Source: Phoebastria nigripes
Taxonomy: Eukaryota > Chordata > Aves > Procellariiformes > Diomedeidae
Reading direction: 5' to 3'
DNA length: 64,000 nucleotides
Assembly: GCA_035582835.1 (NCBI GenBank)
Contig: JAYKAV010002788.1
Coordinates: 800,125-864,124, forward strand
The notes under the pieces are model-generated. The model did not search any database. It saw only the letters and a list, made by a program, of their open reading frames with translations, and was not told where the DNA came from. Below, piece by piece: positions 28,139 through 37,427 of the stretch. The stretch's first letter is position 1; every line of letters begins with the position of its first letter. The translations under genes were made by a program, and so were the position numbers.

Positions 28139-29710
28139 GACCCCACCTGGAGTACTGCGTCCAGCTCTGGAACCCTCAGCATAAGAAAGACACGGACCTG
28201 TTGGAGCGGGTCCAGAGGAGGGCCACAAAAATGAGCAGGGGGATGGAACGCCTCTCCTATGAAGAAAGGCTGAGAGAGTTGGGGTTGTTCAGCCTGGAGA
28301 AGAGAAGGCTTCAGGGAGACCTTATTGCAGCCTATCAGTACTTAAAGGGGGCTTATAAGAAAGATGGGGACAAACTTTTTAGCAGGGCCTGTTGCGACAG
28401 GACAAGGGGGAATAGCTTGAAACTAAAAGAGGGTAATTTTAGGCTAGATATAAGGAAGAAATCTTTTACGCTGAGGGTGGTGAAACACTGGCACAGGTTG
28501 CCCAGAGGAGTGGTAGATGCCCAATCCCTGGAAACATTCAAGGTCAGGTTGGACAGGGCTCTGAGCAACCTGATCTAGTTGAAGATGTCCCTGCCCACGG
28601 CAGGGGCGTTGGACTAGATGACCTTTAAAGGTCCCTTCCAACCCAAACTATTCTATGTTATGACACCTTACCTGTCATATCCTTCACTTTCCAAACAGTA
28701 GGCACATAGATACTAGTTTGTTTTTATTAAGCAATTCTGAGAAGCTAAGCAAAGCTTCTGCTACATTACAGTACATGCCTCAAACATACATCTGTTCAAA
28801 TCTATAGCTGAGTAACATTATCATTGGGCTCTAGAAGTAGCAACGTATTTGAAGAGTTTAAACCCTTCACCTGACAAGTTACACCACCATTATTATGTAA
28901 AAAATGACAAAGAAAAGCAAGAGTTCTTTCATAAGTGAATACACAATTAGTTAATGAATCTCACACGTATTAACAAGGGAGCACAGCATAAAACTACACT
29001 GCAGTAAAAGCACGTGGGAGTTCCTGCTAGTCCTTGTTAGGAAACTGGGGTGACCTTTTCTGTGATGATGTTGCAGGCAGTGGCTGCCCTTAAGTTGCTC
29101 TATTTGTTACAACAAGAACAAAGAAATACCACTACTGTGCCCCGATGGGCACAGAATATTGCAGTAAGCTCTGCATTGCTGTAGTTGCCTTTAAAAGGCT
29201 TAAATTGTTATCTAAACTAGTTCCTTCATGCCTTTTCTCATTTACTGAAATGCATCAGGCAACCTCTTCAAGAGGCCTTCCATTCCCNGAGTGGTATAGA
29301 CAACACAGCCAGACATGGCTTAAATGCCATACACTTGCAAAACACAGTATAGGTCTTAAGCAGAATACAGACTAGAGACAGAAAATTATGCCAGGCTATT
29401 CTTACTTTGCTGTTGGGAGAAATTCCAGGGTATAACTGCGTCAATAATTGAAGTGCTCTGTTCTCACTTCCACCTGACCACAGTTAAGGTTTAAAATGGG
29501 TGTTTTCAAGCTGCCTGAAGGACAAAGTAATAGGATTCACATTTCAGCTTTCATTAAAAGAAAATGCGTTACTCTTCAGTTTTTATCATTTTATTTGCCA
29601 CATTTTACAGAAGTGTCTATTAAAGTTTTTTAATCTAAATAAGGAAAAGCGCTGACAAGATACTAGGACTAAAAGTCTGCCCTGGCTTTTACTTTTCCAG
29701 TTATTTTACT

Positions 29711-29782
29711 AGTTTGGTTGGTTGGTTTTTTTGTTTGTTTGGGGGGTTTTTTGTTTGGTTGGTTGGTTGGGGTTTTTTTTAC
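29711..29782. repeat. G/T low-complexity tract (GGTT/GTTT)
   Basis: About 70 bases almost entirely of G and T. Simple sequence. Confidence 0.85.
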
Positions 29783-32700
29783 TTCTTGTTCTTCTGGAAA
29801 ATCATACCCTCTTCCTCCTACTTCAGAATAACATTAATATTACTTCAAGAATTCATGTTATGAAGGCAAGTACGTACCAACAAAGGAAAAGTCAGACCAA
29901 ATGAAATAGCTATCTGTATAATGCATATGCATGAATTTGGACAAAATATAAGAAAATTAGGGTGCTCAGATTATGTACTTCATTAGCTACTGCCTCTATT
30001 CCCCTATGCTCAGTGCTCTAGCAGAAAATTCAAACCAAGTATCTCAATCAAGGCAGAACTCGGCTTCTGGTAGTTTTATATGTCAATAAGAAGTTCCCAT
30101 GTAAGAGATACAGAACTTTCCTCACAAAAGAGGAGACCACTTTTGTTCAGAGATTAAGTCTAGAATGGTATTAACAGGAAAACATTATCCATTCAACCTT
30201 AGAAATTACTTGTCTTGAGAATTTATTCTTTTGAGGATCCGTATGGATAAAAGAGCAAGCCCCTCATCAATATATTGCTCTGATTTTATTTGTACGTTAG
30301 TACCACGAAAGGGACAGCCATCTCCAGAAATTCATAGAGCTTAATTTCCCAGAAGTTATGCACTAAGGGATTCATCACATAAGCCATAAAGAAAATCTCC
30401 TAACAGCATCATAGCTAGGAGCAATTCCAACCAGAAGACTGAATCTTCCTGTAGTTTTCAGAAACAAACTTGCATTTACACAGGAACAACTATTATGTGC
30501 ACATTTCTAGCCATTCTGCCTGCAAACAAAGTCTGGATATGAAATCCTGGTTACACTGAAATCAATAGTTCTGCCTTCTTAGGTATCAGAGTTTCACTCT
30601 TGAGACCTTGAACAGCACTTCACAGCGGTGACCATGAGACCCATTAAAATTGACATATGCAAAAAACAAATATTTTTTAAAAGTGGCGCTATAAAAAATA
30701 TTTTGTTCATTTCACTAACATTTATTTTAGCTATTCTTATCAACACTTAATATATAGCAGTAAATGTGTGGTACATATTTATGACAATTAAGCAGAGCTC
30801 CATTCTATGAGACTTCTGTACAGCATTTGCAAGTAAGTATTTGCTAATAAGTAAAGATATATTACTCCTTTTGTGCACAAACTAAGAAAAAAAGATTTAG
30901 ATAGCCACAATATAGAAAATACATTGCTGACTTCTTCCATCAATCACAATTAAAATCACAACCACCACAGTAAGAGAAAGTTAAAATTCTTTCATTCACA
31001 CTGATAAAATGTATTCATTTTACAGCTCAAATGTTATTTATGTACTAGTACCATGACACCAAACAAAACCAATTTACATCACTCAAGTTTTATCAGGAAG
31101 TATAGGAATACATATGCAGTTTCTGACTTTTCTTTCGTCATCCACACAGCCAAGTCTACTTTTTCAGTCAATTCAGGAAATTTAAACAAAAGCCTAGGTG
31201 TAATTCAGAAAACAAACCCAAAACTAGCTCAGAGTTTTAACATGAAGCATCCATAAGTTGAAAAATCAGAAGAAAAAGATCTCTGTATTTTCAGTTTAAT
31301 TCACGTACTTCCTGGATGCAGCCCACTGTCAGTATTTCCCCATGCAGTCAGTTTCCAATCTTTTACCTAGATTCAGAGAAATACTTCAACACATTCCTAC
31401 GCCTGCACAAGAAAGACTGGTGTAGTTAAGTGAATTAGAATCATCCTGTGCACTTTCTACACAGCTATATGAGAGAAAAACCACCTTTACGATATGCCTG
31501 TAATAATATAGCATTCAAATAGAGAAGTCAAAGGCAGATATACCCCTTGAGACCATGCTAAATCTTAGGTCAAAAATTAACTGGAATTCTCTCTTTACAG
31601 TCTGTCCACAGCTTAAGTTCCTGCAATAGATTTTCCTCAGGCCTTCACGATGCTAAAGAGCACCATGCATCAAAACAGCTTCAGACACTGAAAGGAAGAG
31701 CAGCTCTCTGTCTCTCAGAACATTAGTCAACCAACTCACAGGGATAGCAAGAAACTTCCCTGATGGACCAACTATTTGCTACAGAGCTTCCTCAGCCTCC
31801 TTCTCACACATCCGATAAAGACAACTTCCAGATGCAGAACACTGGACAAGACAGTACACAGACTAGACAACTGATTTTATCCAGTAATATCATTTTAATG
31901 GTGGTATAAAATGTTTGTCAAACAATTTTGGAATCAAAAGATTTATAGATAAAATGTTCACACATAATTCCCAAATAAGAAATGGACTATGTGTCCTAGC
32001 TAAAACTTGTTCACTACAAACAGCCTGTCCAGCTCAATTCCAAAATAGAACTTGAGATCATATTCAGTATCTGTACTGCAGTGCAGTGCCTTAGAGAGGA
32101 AGGTACAAATGCTGCAATCTCAGCCACGCCAGCCCTCACATGAGCTGTTAAACAGTGGTCTCTTGTGCCAGTCCCTGGTGAATCTTCAGAAGTCACATAC
32201 TGACAGGTACAAGAAATACTTTTTAAAGTAAACACAGGCTAGCCAAAGTGTTTTCCAGTGTTCTTTCCTTCTAAAATTGCTCCTAATATCCAAGATTGCT
32301 TTTGAGCATTTTCTTCAGTGCATTCTGGCAGCCGTGTTTGTATATTTGATGATTGCAGCTACCAGAATCTAACATATTTTGATAAACCCCTTTAAGGATA
32401 AACAGCATATGAAAAGCATCAAGGGAATCTGCATTCAGGATGGCATCTAAGCACATGATTTTTAGTCAGATTTAAAGTGACATTCATTGTTTAAATGCTG
32501 CCATAATGAGGAATATCTGAAACAGAAATGACTCTGGAATCACAGAATTCCTGTCCTTGAAATGTGACCACATTACATTCTTCATTTCAGAATGAAGAAA
32601 AATTCTCTGCCATCAACTCCGTTATTTTATTATCCATAGTATTAAATCCCAGCACTGAGTGAATAAAGTCTTTTGCATGTCAAACGTGAATCTTAAATAA

Positions 32701-33513
32701 TGTTTAACTTCATTTAAAAGTACTTTTCCAGTGTTGGAAAGTACCCTTACACTTTTCTCTGACAGTCACACTCAGAAAAATTAAGTCCATGTAGAAAATA
32801 AGGCAGCACAGAATATGTTCACACAAGCAAAAGATCCTATTTTACTGCACGTTGCTAATTAAACAAATGAAAAAAGCTTTAGAGGAGAGCACACAGTGGA
32901 ACATCAGCATTCCAATCTTTAAAAAAAAAGAAAGAGATGAAAAGGAGACGATGACTCCAATGGACCTGGGGAAAATGTGCTGCTCACACTGATTATGGTT
33001 CTGATTACTGACAGGCATGGTAGTCTTCGCTGTCTCAGAGGACAGTGAGAAAGACCATAACCCCATCAGCCTTACTTACTTTAGTGTGTCCTAGTGGTGT
33101 CTCCTACCACAAACATCTAAAAGAAGACCTGCCTCTAATTTAAGAAACTCCACAACTCTAGAAAACCATATGTACTGGCATCAGGAACAGCCCAAGATCA
33201 AATAGCTAAATTACACATTTCTCATCACTCTTAGGTACATATTGCTCCCAAAATTCAGGACACCTTTAACCAATATAAGGGATACTCATAGGCAGTATTT
33301 TGTTGAAATACCGCAATTGTTTTAATCCTATCATCAGCTTACCACCCCACTGCCCATGAAGGCAGCCTTCCCTTATGAGGGTTCTGCACCACAAAAAAAC
33401 GGTCCTTGCATGTGTGCATTATGGAAAGAGCCTATGCATTTAGGCAAAAACATTTTCTGTTCTCTCCTGGAACTCTGAATTATTTTCACTCTGGCCAAAT
33501 TACACATCCTAAA

Positions 33514-33536
33514 GAAAAAAAAAAAAAAAAAAAAAT
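33514..33536. repeat. Poly-A tract
   Basis: A-rich simple repeat just before the 31-bp direct repeat. Confidence 0.8.
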
Positions 33537-33556
33537 AAAAATCAAGTTTAAATATC

Positions 33557-33629
33557 AGTTTCCATCATGTTTCATTCATTACATTTCTACTGGCACCTAG
33601 TTTCCATCATGTTTCATTCATTACATTTC
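33557..33629. repeat. 31-bp direct repeat at 42-base spacing
   Basis: The segments 33557-33587 and 33599-33629 are identical, starting AGTTTCCATCATG; the intervening 11 bases are not repeated afterwards. The spacing equals the unit length of the duplication at 4788-4871, but the sequences are unrelated. Confidence 0.9.
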
Positions 33630-33675
33630 ACTCCCCATGCTTCATTTGGGGATGCTAGGAATACTACTGTATTTA

Positions 33676-33746
33676 AAAAACAAAACAAAAAAAAAAAAAA
33701 AAAAAAAAAAACCAAAAAAACCAACAAAACAAACAACCCCCCCCCC
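33676..33746. repeat. A-rich/C-rich low-complexity tract
   Basis: A long A run with CAAA units passes into CCAACAAAACAAAC and a run of eleven C. Simple sequence. Confidence 0.85.
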
Positions 33747-36275
33747 AAAACCCAGGTCATTTCCTGTTAACTATAAATGTTTTAGATTCTTGAATGTAAA
33801 TACTAAACAATGGAAGTTTATTTTGTACACATCTTTCTCCTTTCTAGTATTTAAAAAAAAAAAANCATCCTCTGCAGGGAAGAAGTCCTCCCCAGACACA
33901 CAACTAATAAAAGCAAGAGCAGGATGCTTGCTCCTCTTCACTCCTCTTGCACAGCATGTGGGCATTCAGTAGGAGAAGTCAGGAGAATGTACGTCCAAGC
34001 CTGAAAAAGGCTACACATAATACAAGGGCATCTCCACCTGGAGTATTCAGCAAAGCAATGAGGGAGACCCCTGTCTGAGGAGAAGCATGTAATTCACAGG
34101 ACTATAGAAGATTTCCTTGAGGAGAACTGAACAGCACAGAGCTGAATTCCAGTCTGTCCGAAATTACCTCAAACAACGTAAGGACTGATGCTTCCAGAAA
34201 TCCAGGGCATTAACAGATTACGTTCACTTCTCAGAAGTGACGTATCAAGCTCAAATTGTTCCCAAAAGAAACAGAAATCCACCCTAGCAGCAAATTTGTA
34301 GGATGAAATGCATGATGCCACCTTATAAAAAAATAAGAATAAAATAAAAGCAGCAAACGAAGAAGACGACTCATGAGGCAAATAGGAATGTGTGAAGAGG
34401 AAAGGAAAAAGAAATTACAAATCAACACGTAGATGGCAAATACAAACTCAGTTTAGTAGCTTAATGCAAATAAAGGAATTTTTTAATTTAATAAAATCTC
34501 ATATTTCTCTTTAAACAGTAAAAATAATACATTGTGTTTACATTCCAGGGTAAACTCTAAAGATGCTACAGTAATTTTGAAACATCAGAAAGAGAACCCA
34601 CAATTTTAGAAAGTTTATCAGGTCCTATCAAAAGAAGAAAATATGAAAAGCACTGTTTACATGTAGTAGGCCTACAGATGTCATCATTAATGTATTCAAA
34701 GCACAGAAAGCTTTTTTGCTTGCATAAGGTGTTCTTTGAAATGTTCTATTTTATCTACCAAACCATTTATGAATCCNTCTGTCCCTAATTACTGTTATAG
34801 AAAGAAATAACTAAAAAGAGAAACTGCAGCAACTACCAGGTAATATCCAATTTCCAGTGCTTTCTATCAATGCCATTCAGAAAGTTACGCACATCTAATA
34901 GCTTTAGAGAATACCATTCCAAACTTTCTAAGAATAGATAGAAGGAAGACTACATCGAGAGTATGTCTTAAAGCAACTGAATTTTCCAAGTAATGTTCAT
35001 AACTTNGACAAAGTGGAAGGAAAAGAGGAGTAAAAACTACTACTTGCGTACAACTACAGATTAGAGATTCAAAACTTCACATGAAAAGGATATTTCTCAN
35101 GCCTTTTTTATTTCACTACACAAAAAGCCTCCCCCGTGCCTCAGTTTACCATATTCAAGGTCATTTTACCACCAGTACAACATTCTAAAAATTTTTAAAG
35201 TATTGTCTAAGGCTGGGTTTGCCAAATTTGTATTAAGCCTGACGCACATTATCAGGAGTGCTGTTTTACATAACATACTGCTGCTGTCAGGTGCTGTAGT
35301 TTAACATTACTGTATATGTGCAGAGCAGTATTAGCATGCTCACTGCTTCTCTTTCCCTATTAAGCATTCAGATAACAGCCCTTCCGTGAGCTAAGCTTAA
35401 CATTCAAACCTGCAGTAAGACTGTCATTGTACAAGTCTTCCAAAAATGTTTACCAGTGAGAAGTACTAATAATAAAACTCTCATAAATTGAGATGACAAA
35501 TTATCTTTCGAAGAAGTATTTTTCTGTTTTGTCTTTAGGTGTTAGACAACACTACAATAGAAGTCACATAACGCTGAGGGGGGGAAAAGTTGACAATCTT
35601 CATGCCAGTGTTGTGTAACAGCTGTATTCCCTGTAAAACCAGGTTTTCTAAGAATTCTCAAAGAAACAACAAAAAAAAAGAATAATAGGATGTGTATCTA
35701 TTATGTTACGGTTTCTGATTGAAATAAACGTAAGATGACTAAGATCCAGGATTCACAATCTGCAAACAGCATATGAATATGCTTCACACACATTATGTGG
35801 CTTGCCTTCCCCTCCTTTTTTAATGTATTTTCTTACAAGACATCCATCATGAACATTTTCTAAATCAGACTGTACTAAATAAAAAGGAAGCTAAGCTTTA
35901 CCCTACAGTCTCAGTGGTTTTAGCTCTACTTATCAAATGCCTCAGCAATTTTTCCTCAAACTGTGACAGGGTTTGTGTACACCACCATTCAAATATGCCC
36001 ATCTGCAAAACTTGCTAGGATTGTGCACATAAACAGCACTTGGGAGATGGCCCAGAAGGTAAATAAAAGCATTGCTTGAAGAAAAATAATCCAGGTAAGC
36101 ATAAAATGCAGCAGTCCTGATGTATTAATTGAACTGAGGGAAGAAATGCTCTAGCGCCTTAACATGCTTTGGACTGAAGAAAACAGAAGTAAAGAAAGGA
36201 TGCTCACACCAAAAAAAAACCGTATTAGTCTGTGCTCAGCGAGGGGAACGCCTGCAAGTTAGTGGGAACCTTGGT

Positions 36276-36294
36276 GGGGAGGGGGTGGGGTGGG
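36276..36294 (+). promoter_or_regulatory. G-quadruplex-prone tract at the edge of the CpG island
   Basis: Four runs of three to five G are separated by single bases (GGGG-A-GGGGG-T-GGGG-T-GGG). One-base loops are the most stable quadruplex layout. The G-rich strand is the template strand of the receptor gene, about 0.6 kb into intron 1. Folding is inferred from sequence only. Confidence 0.6.
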
Positions 36295-36918
36295 AGAGGT
36301 GATTTTTTTTCAATTCTATTTTTGCAAAAGGAGTGCGATTGCAGCTTTTAAGCTGGGGAGGGCTGCTCGGTTAGTATCTGCAGTANGCGAACGCATCGGC
36401 GGGTGGGAAGGCAGCGCGGAGAGGCACTCGTCGGGAGGCGGCGCGGGGCCCTGCCCGCGCCGCTCGCCCTCCGCCCGGCTGCCCGCACCTCACCCTGCCC
36501 GGGGTCTCCCCGCCGCCCCGCTCCCGGGGCAGGCACCGCCGCCTCCCCCCTCCCGCTTATCCCGGCATCGCCAGCTGAGCGAGCGGTGAGTTATCGCCCC
36601 TCCGCCCGCGGGTACGGGGGGCACACGCTGCCCGGTGGAGAGGAAAGGGGCTGGGGCCCCGGAGCCCTCCCTGACAGGACTCCCCCGGCGCGGCGGGGGC
36701 AGAGCGCACCCGCCTCCCGCTGCCCCCTCCCGGCTCCCACCCCCGCGCGGGCAGAAGCCCCCGCCATCCCCTGCACACGGAGTCTCGGTGTCCCCCGCCC
36801 CGCAGCTCTCCTCAGGGCAAGGTCCGGACGTCGCCCCCCCCGCAGCCCTTCGCCCGCACGGCCCCGGCCCCCTGCCCCACGCCAGCGCGGAGGTGGGGGA
36901 GGCAAGCCCGGCGCTTAC

Positions 36919-36966
36919 AGTCCGCAGGAACTGGATCTCGTCCTCGCCCTCGCCCCCCTCGGCCAT
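36919..36966 (-). CDS. RYR3: Ryanodine receptor, first coding exon (probably RYR3)
   Basis: This is the start codon exon of a ryanodine receptor, the very large tetrameric calcium-release channel of the sarco/endoplasmic reticulum. Read on the minus strand it encodes exactly 16 codons, MAEGGEGEDEIQFLRT, the conserved extreme N-terminus of the family just ahead of the N-terminal beta-trefoil region. The last codon ACT is followed directly by GTAAGC, a good splice donor, so the exon ends in phase 0; a 48-base first coding exon is what I recall for RYR2. The ATG context is strong (G at -3, G at +4). Paralogue choice is inference: as I recall, RYR2 starts MAD and RYR1 starts MGD, while RYR3 starts MAE, so Glu3 favours RYR3; human RYR3 has one extra Gly here. 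The open frame continues past the donor only because the DNA is GC-rich. The rest of the protein lies outside the window to the left. Confidence 0.8.
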
Positions 36967-37209
36967 GGCACCCCCTCTCTCTCCTTCTCCCGGGCGCTGC
37001 TCCCGGTGCCCGGGCGGGCGGCGGCGGTCGCTCCCCGCGGGGAGGCGGCGGCAGGAGGCTCACGGCCGCACCGGGCTGGGCTGGGGCAAGTGCGAGGGCG
37101 GCGGAGCCGGCAGCCCCAGCCCGGCCCTTGCGAGCGGAGTGCGGGTGCCCGTGCGCCTGCAGCAGGTTGAACGCTCTGCCCAGCCGCCTCGCTGCCAGTG
37201 CCTGCCACG

Positions 37210-37251
37210 GGGGGAGGGGGATGCGATTAACCGGGGGAGGAGGGGGAGGCG
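37210..37251 (+). promoter_or_regulatory. Second G-run cluster in the presumed promoter
   Basis: Runs of five or six G separated by one base, a longer spacer, then GGGGG-A-GG-A-GGGGG, about 250-290 bases upstream of the receptor ATG. It could form a quadruplex on the template strand or serve as clustered Sp1/KLF-type sites. Both readings are inference. Confidence 0.4.
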
Positions 37252-37375
37252 GAGCTCCCCGGCCCCCCCGCTGCTGCAGGTGATCCGCAGCCCGCTCCTT
37301 CCGCACGCCAAGCCCGCCGCCCAGCGCCCCTTACTGGCTGCTCCGCGGAGAGGCGGCTGACGGCTCGCCCGCCCT

Positions 37376-37399
37376 CCGCCGCCGCCGCCGCCGCCGCCG
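37376..37399 (-). repeat. (CGG)8 trinucleotide run in presumed 5' UTR or promoter
   Basis: Eight uninterrupted CCG units are read on the plus strand, which is CGG on the sense strand of the receptor gene, about 410 bases upstream of its ATG. Whether it is transcribed depends on the unknown start site. Confidence 0.9.
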
Positions 37400-37401
37400 C
37401 G

Positions 37402-37427
37402 GGGGCTCGCCTCAGGGGCTCGCCTCA
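37402..37427. repeat. 13-bp tandem duplication beside the CGG run
   Basis: The unit GGGGCTCGCCTCA occurs twice head to tail, immediately next to the CCG run and inside the CpG island. It looks like a small slippage duplication. Confidence 0.85.

Larger units (their letters stand above)
25356..28578 (+). pseudogene. CR1 ORF2 endonuclease/reverse transcriptase, broken
   Basis: ORF2 of the CR1 carries an N-terminal endonuclease that nicks target DNA and a reverse transcriptase that copies the element's RNA at the nick. Endonuclease signatures are KCLYANTRSMGNKQEELE near 25525, ITEAW before 25629 and GDFNHP near 25940. Reverse transcriptase signatures are the motif A block [10 protein letters not shown] (Asp at 27232), [12 protein letters not shown] near 27402, and the catalytic FADD at 27487-27498. 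The C-terminal part runs intact to ALSNLI at 28578. Lesions are: TGG to TGA at 25629-25631, a one-base insertion at about 25998-26015 shifting the frame, TAG at 27124-27126, and a 284-bp repeated reverse transcriptase segment at 27855-28138. Several single Ns interrupt codons. The longest open pieces are 362 and 464 codons, so decay is modest. Confidence 0.95.
24896..28660 (+). mobile_element. CR1 LINE retrotransposon, 5'-truncated, rearranged
   Basis: This non-LTR retrotransposon of the CR1 family (chicken repeat 1) is the dominant LINE type of birds and other sauropsids. About 3.8 kb is present of a usual 4.5 kb or so; the 5' end is lost inside ORF1. In order it holds the C-terminal part of ORF1, ORF2 with apurinic-type endonuclease and reverse transcriptase, and the short 3' UTR ending at the ATTCTATG motif (28650-28657) that CR1 carries as its 3'-terminal repeat, here in a single copy. 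Like other CR1s it has no poly-A tail and I see no clear target-site duplication. It lies antisense to the ryanodine receptor gene. Its GC-richer composition stands out from the AT-rich intron. It is inactive: stops, a frameshift and an internal duplication are listed separately. Confidence 0.95.
28661..36270. other. Intron 1 between the CR1 and the CpG island, no internal gene
   Basis: AT-rich intronic sequence with the simple repeats listed separately. No exon-like segment was recognised on either strand. Confidence 0.6.
1..36918 (-). other. Start of ryanodine receptor intron 1 (partial)
   Basis: Everything left of the exon 1 donor is read as the 5' part of intron 1 of the receptor gene, transcribed leftward. 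By eye I found no minus-strand segment resembling the family's second exon (which begins near DEVVLQC), so the intron probably leaves the window at position 1. RYR2 and RYR3 are known for first introns of tens to hundreds of kilobases, so a 37-kb intron fragment is reasonable. The content is AT-rich, with stops in all frames outside the CR1, and simple repeats and CR1 copies as listed separately. The call depends entirely on exon 1 being correctly identified. Confidence 0.65.

Noticed and set aside
25914..28641. Minus-strand frames across the CR1 (up to 134 codons)
   Set aside because: They are shadows of CR1 ORF2 in the opposite strand.
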